Shown here one piece after another: positions 9,377 to 18,426 of a stretch of DNA of 64,000 bases (position 1 is the stretch's first letter; the number at the start of each line of letters is the position of its first letter). The notes below the pieces were generated by a model. That model made no database searches. It was not told where the DNA came from and saw nothing but the letters and a program-made list of their open reading frames with translations. A program made the position numbers and the translations under genes. Source of the stretch: AP-15 sp963799085 (lineage in GTDB: Bacteria > Pseudomonadota > Alphaproteobacteria > ATCC43930 > CGMCC-115725); assembly GCA_963799085.1 (NCBI GenBank), contig CAWCWA010000001.1, positions 248,001-312,000 on the forward strand. The letters run 5' to 3'.

Positions 9377-10234
9377 TCAAGGGCGCAGCACGGGTCCGCG
9401 CGGATCGGGCACCATCGCGGCCTTTTCCTTCCAATCCTTCGACCATGGGGTCACGGGCTTCGGCAGCGCGACGCCGTCGACCCGGATCTCGTCGACGTGC
9501 TCGTTGTAGAAGCAGAGATAGTCCTTGATCTTCGGGCACTCTGCGATCGGGTCCGGATAGCTCCAAACGAGGTCCTCGAAGAGCCTGTCCCCGACCTTGA
9601 CCGAATAATAGCGAGCGCGGCCCTTGTAGGGACACCGTGTGACCTTGTCGCTCGGCGCGAGCAGGTCCATGCGGACATCTTCGGGCGGGATGTAATAGCG
9701 GGTCGGGAGACGGGTTTCGAACAGGAAGCGCGCCCGCCGCGTCTCGGCCACGACCGCGCCGCCGACGATCACCTGCACCGACCGCGCCGAGTCGAGCACG
9801 TCGACGCGCTTATAGGGGTCGCGCGGATGCACGAAAATCTCCTCGTCCTCCTCGTACCAGGCGTCGACGCGGTCCCAGTAGAAGGCGACAAAATCCTTGA
9901 TCGCCGCGACCTCCTCGAAGGGCTCGGGATAGCCCCAGACCGCATTTTCGGCGACCCGGCCGTCGACGCCAATCGTCCAGTACGACGCGGTCCCTTTGTA
10001 TGGGCAGAAGGTGTGGTGCTCGGTCGGCGTCAACAGATCGAACCGCACATCAGACCGCGGGAAGTAGTAGACCGGCAAATGCCGGGTCTCGAAGAGCAGA
10101 TGCGCGTTGGTGCTGTCGGCGATGGTTTGGCCGTTCAATTTGACCCGCACCCGCCGCGGCGAGGGCTCGAACGTGATCTTGTAGTCGGGGTTGGTCTTGA
10201 ACTCCGATTCGCGCTGGTCCATCGGGCCGGTCAT
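9377..10234 (-). CDS. DUF427 domain protein with two tandem DUF427 domains
   Basis: 285 residues with two similar halves. Each has a beta-rich DUF427 unit: RRVRVKLNGQTIADSTNAHL ... YYFPRSDVRFDLL ... FCPYKGTASYW ... WGYPEPFEEVAAIKDFVAFY, repeated as SVQVIVGGAVVAETRRARFL ... YYIPPEDVRMDLL ... RCPYKGRARYY ... WSYPDPIAECPKIKDYLCFY. The repeated C-P-Y-K-G motif is the family signature. DUF427 proteins are soluble and of unknown function. It converges on the TetR gene, ending 3 bp from it. Confidence 0.9.
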   Translation of the reverse strand: MTGPMDQRESEFKTNPDYKITFEPSPRRVRVKLNGQTIADSTNAHLLFETRHLPVYYFPRSDVRFDLLTPTEHHTFCPYKGTASYWTIGVDGRVAENAVWGYPEPFEEVAAIKDFVAFYWDRVDAWYEEDEEIFVHPRDPYKRVDVLDSARSVQVIVGGAVVAETRRARFLFETRLPTRYYIPPEDVRMDLLAPSDKVTRCPYKGRARYYSVKVGDRLFEDLVWSYPDPIAECPKIKDYLCFYNEHVDEIRVDGVALPKPVTPWSKDWKEKAAMVPDPRGPVLRP

Positions 10235-10301
10235 GGTGGCGCCTTTCGTTTGGGATGTGACAGCATGCTACCGTCGAACCCGCCGAACAAGCCTTCGAAC
10301 C

Positions 10302-12331
10302 TTATTTCAGCATTGCCGCGATTTGCGCGGATCGCTCGGCGTCGCCGGAGCGGGTCTTGACATAGTCGGCCGGGCGACGTCCTGAACTGTCGCGTTGGGC
10401 GGGATCGGCGCCGCCCTGCAGCAATAACCTCACCAGTTCGGGCGAGGCGAATTCGGCGGCATAGGAAAGAGCGGTTCGTCCCGGCGTGTCGGCGGCAGCC
10501 GCGTCGCCGCGCATGCATACCGGGTCGCCGCTGCGGTCGGTCTGCGCCACCGCGTCGCCGGCGCCGAGGCCGGGCGACGCCCCATGCGCCAGCAGCAGCT
10601 GGGCCGCCTCCGGCAGATCGAGGCGCGCCGCCATCATCAACGCCGTGCGGCCCGAGGCGCCGATTTCATTCGGATCGAGGCCGAGTTCGAGCAGCGCCTG
10701 CAAGGTCTCTTCGTGTTCGAGCGCGTCGGCGACCAGCGGCTCGTCGAGATCGCCTCGGGCGCCCTTGGCGATGGCCTTCGGCTCCGGGCCGAGCGCCGCC
10801 TTGACCGCTGCCGTGTCGCCGTCGAGCGCTGCCCGTTGCAGCGAGTGCTTTTCGGCGTAATCGGGCGCCAAGAGGACCGTGCTCGCCTCGTCGTCGGGAT
10901 CGAGCTCGAAACCGTCGGCGATCAGCCGATCGAGATAGACGCCGGCCAAATGTCGGCTCTTCGCCTCGCTGCGTCCGAACTCGCGGCGGTAGAACGGCGC
11001 CAATGCCGCGATCGCGGCGGCTGCGGGCGGCGATATAGGCGCGATACCGCCGCGCCGCCTCCGGGCCCGTCAGCGCCCGGTTGTGCAAATAGAGCGCCAC
11101 CTTCTCGCCGCTGATGGCCGAGCCGGATCGCCGCCGGTCGAGCAGCCATGGCCGCCACGCCGCCTGATCGGCGAGGGTGCGCGCGTCCTCGCCCTCCGCG
11201 GCGCATAGCCGTCCCGTGGGCATCAACGGCCGGGCGGCCCGCTTCAGCGCGGGGATTTCCGGCAACGCCAGCGCGGGATCGGGCTTTTGGGCTGTCGCCC
11301 GATGGGCGTCGAAGACGCAGAGGCGATGCAGCTGCGCGGGTCCCGACAGCCGGTAGACGCCCAGATCGCCCGGTTTGCCCGGCGCCGGCCGCATCGACGC
11401 CAGCAGATAGACATGACCGTCGTAACTGAAGAACCGCGGCATCTCGTCAATGTCGAGGACGGCGGCGTCGGCAAAGATGGCTCGCGGACGGGAGAGCGGC
11501 TTTGCCGGGTCGGGGCGTTCCAGCCGATCGATGGCGACGACGGGCTCAGCCGAGCGCCGCACCCTTTCCTGCAATGGTTCCCCCCCTCGACCGACCGCGC
11601 GCAGCAATTCGGCCGCCGAGGCGAAGCGGCGGTACTCCGTCTTCGGCGCGGTTCGCCCGCTGCCCGCGTCGATCCACAGCAGCACCGGAAAAGGCTTGCC
11701 CAGATTGTAGACGTCGATATCGGCGCGCAGCACCATGGGGCTTTCGCCGAGGCCGGGGATCGGGGCAAATCCGATCTCGCGTTCGCCGAGCGGATTGACC
11801 GACAACGCCGGGCCGAGAAAGCTCGCGGTCAAATCCCGCTGCAATTCGTCGCAAAGCTTGACGCCGGCGCCCTCGACGATGGCCGGACGAAAGCGGATCT
11901 GCGGCCATTGGGCGGTGTTGCGTTCATAGCCCAACACCGCGATCCGCTGCTCGTAGATGCGCGACAGGCAGTCGATGGCGACCTCGCGCGCCACGTCCGA
12001 ACTGGGGTTCTCGGATTGGCCGCTCGGCGCGGGGCAGGCAGTCCGCCGCAGATCGAGCCAACGCCGCTGATCGCTCGCGGCGGGCTTCGCGCTCGGCGGG
12101 CTTGGCCGCGCGGCCCAAATTGTCGGCGTAGGCCGCAGCGAGCTCGGTGTTGAGCGTCAGCAGAGACGGCGTGCTGCAGACCAGCCGATCGACCGCGCTC
12201 GCCGCGGCAACGCAGTCGGATTTGCCCTCGGGGAGGGCTGGCTCTGCGGGCTTCGGCGCCGCCCCTGCAAGCGACCCCGACCTCACCGAAAACCAGGCCA
12301 GCACCCCCAACAAAGCCGAAAAATCTTCCAA
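10302..12331 (-). pseudogene. Secreted LprI-like plus ankyrin-repeat protein, frameshifted twice
   Basis: Three leftward frames join into a protein of about 670 residues. From a TTG near 12331 it starts with a hydrophobic leader (SALLGVLAWFSVRSGS). A DUF1311/LprI-like domain follows (CVAAASAVDRLVCSTPSLLT ... ELAAAYADNL ... AIDCLSRIYEQRIAVLGYE). A long uncharacterised middle has FSYDGHVYLLASM and WIDAGSGRT. The C-terminus carries ankyrin repeats (ASGRTALMMAARLDLPEAAQ; GRTALSYAAEFASPELVRLL). Frames change near 12000 and near 11020 in otherwise clean coding. LprI domains are known from lysozyme-inhibitor-like envelope proteins; the role of this combination is not known. Confidence 0.65.
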
Positions 12332-12427
12332 TCCTGCGTGGCGTATTATTTTCTGTGAGCTGGTTCACAACAGATTTCGAAAGAACGGACTACATCGTTC
12401 AGAAGGACGAGTACAGAGGACTGAGCC

Positions 12428-12737
12428 ATGCGCCTGATCGGAGTTTATTTCGCCGTTATTGCGCTGACTACGTTCATCGCACTTCCCCGCTCGGCGCGGG
12501 ATCCGGTGCCGGTGACGTCCCACGCAGGATTTCTCGCCGCTCAGCAAGAGTTGCGCGTTCGGGATCAACAGGCTCGACGACATGATCGACGCCATTTCCG
12601 ACGAAGCCAGGGTTCGGCCGGCGGCCCAGGAATTGGAAATCGCCCGGAATATGAAGGCCGGCGCAGATTACCGGAGCTGCGTCACCTATGTCGACAATGC
12701 GCTGCGTGCGCTCAGAACCGGGCATGCGCCGCCTTGA
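12428..12737 (+). pseudogene. Small secreted hypothetical protein, one frameshift
   Basis: Starts with a signal-peptide-like MRLIGVYFAVIALTTFIALP after ATG 12428. The reading frame then breaks near 12555. A second frame carries a convincing C-terminus (INRLDDMIDAISDEARVRPA, then NMKAGADYRSCVTYVDNALR) to a TGA at 12735. The joined product would be about 100 residues. No family recognised. It is divergent from the LprI-ankyrin gene, so the 96 bp between them may hold both promoters. Its 3' end overlaps the convergent MarR gene. Confidence 0.45.
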
Positions 12738-13246
12738 GAAGGGGCCTGCGTTCGCCCTCTTGGGTTCAGTCCCGGAGCGGCGCTGTCGCTCGGCTCGATC
12801 TCGGCCGCCCGTTCGATCAGATTAGCCTTCATCGCGATCAGCATGTCGAGGAGCTGGCCGCGGTCGCGCTCGGCGATGCCGAGGAGCGCTTCCTCGCGGA
12901 TTTCCGCGGCGAGCGCGAAAATCCGGTCGAGCAATGGATAGGCGGCTTCGGTCAGATACAGCAGATGCGCCCGCCGATCCTTGGGATCGGGCCGCCGTTC
13001 GATGAGCCGCGCGGCCTGCAGGCGATCGAGCAGGCGGGCGAGCGTGATCGGTTCCAGATCGAGGGTCTGCGCCAGCGCGGCCTGGTTGATCCCCTCCTGA
13101 CGGGCAAGGTGCGCGAGGACCGAGGCCTGCGCCCGCGTCAAGCCGAGCGATGCCGCCCGTGCCCGCTGCTCGAACCGCTTGCGCAGCATCCGCGCGACGT
13201 CGCTGATGACAAAACCAAGCGTTCGGCTCGGGATTTCATGCTGCAT
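12686..13246 (-). CDS. MarR family transcriptional regulator
   Basis: 186 residues. The winged helix reads LTRAQASVLAHLARQEGINQ, LAQTLDLEPITLARLLDRLQ, LIERRPDPKDRRAHLLYLTE, the standard MarR layout with its D-x-R-D/R-R-A wing. The last 35 or so residues (after SDSAAPG) look like a read-through tail overlapping the convergent small gene. It is divergent from the VOC/molybdenum hydroxylase operon with a gap of about 140 bp, so it is the natural candidate regulator of that operon. Confidence 0.88.
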   Translation of the reverse strand: MQHEIPSRTLGFVISDVARMLRKRFEQRARAASLGLTRAQASVLAHLARQEGINQAALAQTLDLEPITLARLLDRLQAARLIERRPDPKDRRAHLLYLTEAAYPLLDRIFALAAEIREEALLGIAERDRGQLLDMLIAMKANLIERAAEIEPSDSAAPGLNPRGRTQAPSQGGACPVLSARSALST

Positions 13247-13384
13247 CGCAGCACCCTGTGATTATGAGCGTCCATATCATATCGCTGGCCTATCGTCGCG
13301 GGTCTGTCGAGATTGCAGGCCAGATATGTTGACAGCTCGTGGGGCTGGTGGTGCAGTCCGGGCAGTCCGCCATGGGAGAACTCG

Positions 13385-13898
13385 ATGGGTAAGCTGCGCC
13401 ATATCGCGATGTCGGTGCCCGACCCCTGGAAGACCGCCGAATTCTACAAACAGGTCTTTGGCATGGAGGTGGTGGGCGAGACCGATTTCGAGCCTCGCCG
13501 AGGGCGTATTCCTGTCCGACGGCGTGATCAACGTGGCACTCCTGCATTTCAAATCGGACGAGGCGGCGCAAGGGACCGGCCGCGACCATGTCGGGCTGCA
13601 TCATCTCGGCTTCTGGGTGGACGATCCGGCGGCCACGCAGGCGCATATCGAAACGGCCGGCGGCGAATGGCTGATGGGCGAGCCCGAGGCCAAGGGCGGC
13701 AGTTTCTACGAGGTCAAATTTAACGACCCCAACGGCGTCATTTTCGACATTTCGCACAATGGCTGGGGCGGCGCGCAAAAGAACCCGGGCGGCCCCGGCA
13801 ACGAGATCGGACCGTCGCGCGGGCTGGTGCCCAAATTCGCCGAGCGGCGCGCGACGGCAGCGGCGGAGATGGCCGCGCGCACGCGGAACCGGCGATGA
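13385..13898 (+). pseudogene. VOC/glyoxalase family protein, one frameshift
   Basis: ATG 13385 follows GGGAGA. The N-terminal half (MGKLRHIAMSVPDPWKTAEF YKQVFGMEVVGETDF) and the second half (SLAEGVFLSDGVINVALLHF ... HVGLHHLGFWVDDPAATQAH ... FYEVKFNDPNGVIFDISH) lie in different frames, joined near 13490 by removing one base. The whole is a typical two-motif vicinal-oxygen-chelate protein of about 170 residues, with His (RHIAM), His (HHLGF) and Glu (YEVKF) metal positions. Its stop overlaps the next start (ATGA), so it is the first gene of the molybdenum hydroxylase operon. Confidence 0.8.
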
Positions 13899-14728
13899 AG
13901 GCCGCGGCCGTCGAATATGTGCGGCCGCAGAGCCTCGCCGAGGCGGTATCGCTGCTGTCGCAGGGCAATGGCGAGGCTCGGGTCATCGCCGGCGGACAGT
14001 CGCTGTTGCCGATGATGAATCTGCGGATTGCCGCGCCCGGGCTGCTGATCGACATCGCCCGCCTGCCCGAGTTGGCGGGGTTCGCCGAGGATGCCGACGC
14101 GGTGACCATCGGCGCCGCCGTGACCCATGCCGCGATCGAGGATCGCCGGGTCCCGGACCCGTCGGGCGGATTGATGCCGCGGGCGGCCGCCAGCCTCGCC
14201 TATCGCGCGATCCGCAACCTCGGCACGATCGGCGGCAGCCTTGCGCTCGCCGATCCGGCGGCCGAATGGCCGGCGGTGCTGTCGGCGCTCGACGCCGAGC
14301 TGCGGCTGCGCGGGCCGAACGGAACCCGCTCGGTCGAATGCGCCGAGTTCGCGACCGGGATCTTCGAGACTGGGCTGGCGGCGGATGAGATCATCGAGAC
14401 CGTGCGGATCCGCAAACTGTCGTCCGGCGCGCGCTGGGGCTATGTGAAACTCAGCCGCAAATCAGGCGAGTTCGCCCATGCGCTGGCTGTCGCTGTGTCG
14501 GATCCCGGCCGCGGCTATGCCCGCGTCGTGCTCGGCGTGGCGAACGGGGCGCCGCTGGTGCTGTCCCAAACAGCGACAGCGCTCGCCGCCGGCAGTCCGG
14601 ACGCTGAGATGCTGCGGCAAGCCATCGCCGCCGATCTCGACCGCGCCGCCGATCGCCATTTCGACGCGTTCCAGCGCAATCTTCACGGCGTCGCCGCGTT
14701 GCGCGCGGTGCGACAGGCGACGGCATGA
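13895..14728 (+). CDS. FAD-binding (medium) subunit of a xanthine dehydrogenase/CO dehydrogenase-type enzyme
   Basis: 277 residues, CoxM/XdhB-like. FAD-binding loops are ARVIAGGQSLLPMMNLR and IRNLGTIGGSLALADPAAEW. The C-terminal CO_deh_flav_C domain is present (GYVKLSRKSGEFAHALAVAV). It passes electrons between the iron-sulfur subunit and an external acceptor. It overlaps the VOC gene by ATGA and the next gene by ATGA, so the M-S-L order is translationally coupled. Confidence 0.95.
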   Translation: MKAAAVEYVRPQSLAEAVSLLSQGNGEARVIAGGQSLLPMMNLRIAAPGLLIDIARLPELAGFAEDADAVTIGAAVTHAAIEDRRVPDPSGGLMPRAAASLAYRAIRNLGTIGGSLALADPAAEWPAVLSALDAELRLRGPNGTRSVECAEFATGIFETGLAADEIIETVRIRKLSSGARWGYVKLSRKSGEFAHALAVAVSDPGRGYARVVLGVANGAPLVLSQTATALAAGSPDAEMLRQAIAADLDRAADRHFDAFQRNLHGVAALRAVRQATA

Positions 14729-15210
14729 CCGCGATCCGCGTCACGATCAACGGGTCCCCGGTCGCCGAGGATGTCGTGCCGCGCCTGTCGCTCGCCGATT
14801 ATCTGCGCGAACGCCATAACCTGACCGGAACCCATCTCGGTTGCGAGCACGGGGTGTGCGGCGCCTGCACGGTGCTCGTCGACGGCGAACCGGCGCGCAG
14901 CTGCCTGATGCTCGCCGTCGCTTGCGACGAGCGCGAGGTGCGGACCATCGAGGGCTTTGCCGGCGACGCGATCATGGCGGCGTTGCGCGACAGCTTTCAC
15001 CGCCGCCACGGGCTGCAATGCGGGTTCTGCACGCCCGCCATGCTGATCGCCGCGCGCGACCTGATCCTGCGCGGGCGCGCCGGCTCCGACCGCGAGATCC
15101 GCGACGGCCTTGCCGGCAACATCTGCCGCTGCACCGGCTACACCAATATCGTCGCCGCGATCGCCGAGGCCGCGACGGCGCTGAAGGGACGCCCGAACGA
15201 TGCCGAATGA
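14725..15210 (+). CDS. [2Fe-2S] (small) subunit of a xanthine dehydrogenase/CO dehydrogenase-type enzyme
   Basis: 161 residues, CoxS-like. The plant-type cluster ligands lie in GCEHGVCGACTVLVDG with a distal Cys in ARSCLMLAVAC. The second cluster ligands lie in LQCGFCTPAMLIAA and NICRCTGYTNIV. All eight cysteines are seen. It is intact and overlaps the large-subunit start by 11 bp. Confidence 0.96.
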   Translation: MTAIRVTINGSPVAEDVVPRLSLADYLRERHNLTGTHLGCEHGVCGACTVLVDGEPARSCLMLAVACDEREVRTIEGFAGDAIMAALRDSFHRRHGLQCGFCTPAMLIAARDLILRGRAGSDREIRDGLAGNICRCTGYTNIVAAIAEAATALKGRPNDAE

Positions 15211-17567
15211 CAATTGGGGCGTTGGCGCCTCGCTCCTGCGCCGGGAGGACGATCGCCACCTGCGCGGCCGCGGCGAGTTCGTCGCCGACATCCGACTGCC
15301 CGGCACGAAGGAGGTCGTTTTTCTGCGCAGCCCGCACGCGCATGCCCGCATCCGATCGATCGCCGTGCCGCCCGGCGCCGAAAGGCCGGGTCTTCACCGC
15401 CGCCGACCTGCCGCGCATGCAAGCCGATCCGCGTCGTGTCGCACGCGGCCGGCGCCAAGTCGCCGGCCTGGCCGCCGCTCGCGACCGACAAGGTGCGCTA
15501 TGTCGGCGAGGCGATCGCCGCCTGCGTCGCGCCCACGCCGCGCCGAGGCCGAAGACCTCGCCGCCGCCGTCGCGGTCGATTACGAGGCGCTCGACGCGGT
15601 CGTCGATGCGCCGCCGCGACATGCGCCGGCAGCCGCCAGCTCGTCCACGAAAGCTGGGGCGACAATCTCTATCAGCGACCGCACGCCTCGAAGGCGGCGA
15701 CATCGAGGCGGCGGCGCGCGCCGCCGAGATCGTCGTCACGCCGCGAATATCCGCATGAACCGGCAGTCGGGCTCGCCGATGGAGGGCCGCGCCGTGCTCG
15801 CCTGCCGCGACCACCGGCTCGACGAGATCGTGGTCTACGCCTCGACCCAGACGCCGCACACGGTGCGCGTCGCGATTGGCCGAGATCCTCGGCCTCGACG
15901 AGCGGCGGCTGCGCGTCGTCGCGCCCGATGTCGGCGGCGGCTTCGGCCCCAAGGCGCGGCTCTACCCGGAGGAGATCATCCTCGCCGCGCTGGCGCTGCG
16001 AGCTCGACCATCCGGTGCGCTGGATCGAGGACCGCAACGAGCACCTGCTGACCGCCGCCCATACCCGCGACCACCATTACAAGGTGACCGCCTATGCCGA
16101 CCGGCACGGCAAGATCCTCGGCGTCGACGCCGAGATCATCGTCGATGCCGGCGCCTACGGGCTGTGGCCGCAGGGGCCCTACCAGGAGGCCAACATGGCG
16201 GCGCGCGCGCTGCCCGGCCCGTACACGATCGCCAATTACCGCGCCAGCATTACACGGTCGCGACCAACAAGGCGCCGCTCGGCCCCTATCGCGGCGTCGG
16301 CCGGCCCGGCGCCTGCTTCGCGATCGAGCGCACGATCGACGAGGTCGCGCGCGCGGTCGGCCGCGACCCGGCCGAGGTGCGGCATCGACAACATGATCGC
16401 CGCCGAGCAGATGCCGTTCACGTCGGTCGGCCGGCATGCGCTACGACACCGGCGATTACGCGGCGAGCGTCCGGCTGTGCGCCGAACTGCTCGACCTGCC
16501 GTGCCGATCCGCAGCGGCAGCAGCGCGGCGAAGCCCGACGGCAGGCTGATCGGCATCGGCTTTGCCAGCTTCACCGAGCAGACCGCGCATGGCGCCGCCG
16601 AATTCGCCGTCGCGCGGCGCCTCGATCATCCCGGGCTTCGAGAGCTGCACCGCGCGCATCCTGACCGACGGCAGCCTCGTGCTGATGGTCGGCATCCAGT
16701 CGCACGGGCAGGGGCTCGAAACCGCGCTGTCGCAGGTCGCCGCGCGAGGAACTCGGCATCGACCCGGCGCGGATCGCGGTGCGGCACGGCGACACCGAGA
16801 GCACGCGCCTTCGGCTTCGGCACCTTCGCCTCGCGCAGCATGGTCATGTCGGGCGGTGCGGTGGCGCGCGCCAGCCGCATGCTGCGCGACAAGCTCGCGC
16901 GCATCGGCGCGCATCTGCTTGCAATGCGACGTCGCCGAGGTGCGCTGCGCCGACGGCGCGGTGAGCGGGCCGCAGGGCGCTCGGTGACGATCGCCGAGAT
17001 CGCCAAGGTCGCGCATCTGCGCATGGACGGGCTGCCGCCCGGCGTCGAACCGCTGCTCGACGCGACCGCCACCTACGAGCCGGCGATCAGCACCGGCGTC
17101 TATTCCTACGCGACGCACGGCGCGGTCGTCGCGGTCGATCCCGAGACCGGCGCAGTCGAACTGCTCGATTTCGCGGTCGCCGAGGATTGCGGCACGATGG
17201 TCAACCCGATGCTCGTCGAGGGCCAGATCCGCGGCGGCGTCGTGCAGGGGATCGGCACCGCGCTGTACGAGGAGATCCCCTACGACAAGGCCGGCCAGCC
17301 GCTCGCCGCGACGCTGCTCGACTACCTACTGCCGGGCGCGTTCGAACTGCCGCGCGATCAAGATCGGCCACCTGCACACGCCAGGCGCCGCCACCGAATA
17401 CGGCATGAAGGGGATGGGCGAAGGCGGCGCGGTGGCCCCGCCGGCCGCGATCGCCAACGCCGTGCGCGACGCGCTCGCGGTCAATCGGCGCCGAAGTCAA
17501 CGAAACCCCGATCACCCCCCGCCGCGTAATGGCCGCGATAAACCAAGCTCCGGCGCGAGCGCCGTAA
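15200..17567 (+). pseudogene. Molybdenum-cofactor (large) subunit of a xanthine dehydrogenase/CO dehydrogenase-type enzyme, heavily frameshifted
   Basis: Starts MPNDNWGVGASLLRREDDRH and ends near TAA 17565 (VRDALAV ... VNETPITPRRVMAAINQ). In between are fragments in all three frames: VRYVGEAIAACVAPTP, VVAPDVGGGFGPKARLYPEE, VRWIEDRNEHLLTAAHTRDH, APLGPYRGVGRPGACFAIER, GYGTFAS-like FGFGTFASRSMVMSGGAVAR, EDCGTMVNPMLVEGQIRGGV. Nearly 20 one-base shifts are needed over 2.3 kb, yet no substitution-type decay is apparent. The residues GPYRGVGR replace the AYRCSFR loop of true CO dehydrogenases, so the substrate is probably a heterocycle or aldehyde rather than CO. This rests on known family loops. 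Confidence 0.8.
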
Positions 17568-17605
17568 TCACTGCCCCGCCGGACAGAGCCGTCCCGGCAA
17601 CCACT

Positions 17606-17980
17606 CTACGCCCGCTCTGAGGGCGATGGCCGGATCAGCACCTCGGCCGAGATGCCGAGTTTTTCATGCAGTCGGCGGATCATGTTGATCGACAAGCCTC
17701 GACGGCGGTTCAGCACCTCGGCGATCCTGGTGCGAGTACCGAGTATGCCCTCCAGGTCCTTGCGGGTGAGACCCTGCTGCTCCATCCGGAATTTGATCGC
17801 CTCGATCGGATCGGGTGGATCGATCGGATGGTGCTCACTCTCGTAAGCGTCGATCAAGGTCGCCAACACATCAAGCCGGTCGCCTTCCAGCGTCTCCGGA
17901 GGGGCGCCCCACAGCCGCTCGACTTCTGCAAGGGCTGCCTCGTAATCCACTTCGGTGCGGATTGGCTTGATCTCACTCAA
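17606..17980 (-). CDS. higA: HigA-type antitoxin (XRE HTH)
   Basis: 124 residues with an N-terminal region (YEAALAEVERLWGAPPETLE) and a C-terminal XRE helix-turn-helix (FRMEQQGLTRKDLEGILG, RTRIAEVLNRRRGLSINMIR). It overlaps the end of the toxin gene by 8 bp in the toxin-first order typical of higBA. It should neutralise the toxin and repress the pair's promoter. Confidence 0.9.
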   Translation of the reverse strand: MSEIKPIRTEVDYEAALAEVERLWGAPPETLEGDRLDVLATLIDAYESEHHPIDPPDPIEAIKFRMEQQGLTRKDLEGILGTRTRIAEVLNRRRGLSINMIRRLHEKLGISAEVLIRPSPSERA

Positions 17981-18293
17981 GATCGACCTCCCTGACGTTG
18001 ATGCGATCGTAGTCGCGATGCGTTCCGAGCCATTTGATCCAGAGAATCCCTCTGTCGAAATCGACGGCGACCACCAAACGGTAGGCGTTTCCCCTGATAT
18101 TGAATACTATGCGATCGCTTGAGACGATGCTCGCAGATGCATAGAGCCGTTTGACATCGGCCGAATTCGACCATTTCGCCTTTCGCACTTCATCAAACCA
18201 GGCATCGAGCGCTGTCTTGAGCGCCTGTTGGTCCCTGTGCCCGGCCCTGGCTTCGACGAACTCTCGAAGTGTCCGACGGGCAATAATTCGCAT
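17973..18293 (-). CDS. higB: HigB-type mRNA interferase toxin (RelE superfamily)
   Basis: 106 residues. Family features are LREFVEARAGHRDQQALKTA, VRKAKWSNSADVKRLYASAS, RIVFNIRGNAYRLVVAVDF, and the C-terminal LWIKWLGTHRDYDRI that holds the active-site Lys/His/Tyr positions of HigB/RelE-type toxins. It would cut mRNA on ribosomes. It is the first gene of the pair, read away from the serine hydrolase gene. Confidence 0.9.
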   Translation of the reverse strand: MRIIARRTLREFVEARAGHRDQQALKTALDAWFDEVRKAKWSNSADVKRLYASASIVSSDRIVFNIRGNAYRLVVAVDFDRGILWIKWLGTHRDYDRINVREVDLE

Positions 18294-18426
18294 CGCCTAG
18301 AAGATAACGCGCGCCCATTTTGGGAACAAGACGAGCGTCAGCTTCGTGCTTGACAGCGGAGGGAAACGATCGGCCCGCTCGATGCGGAATGGACGCTGAT
18401 CTGCCGCGCATGAAAAGGGGCCCCCG

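Noticed and set aside
1623..17567. Programmed ribosomal frameshifting as the reason for the many frame changes
   Set aside because: The sites share no slippery heptamer or following structure, are far too many per gene, and do not recur in equivalent places.
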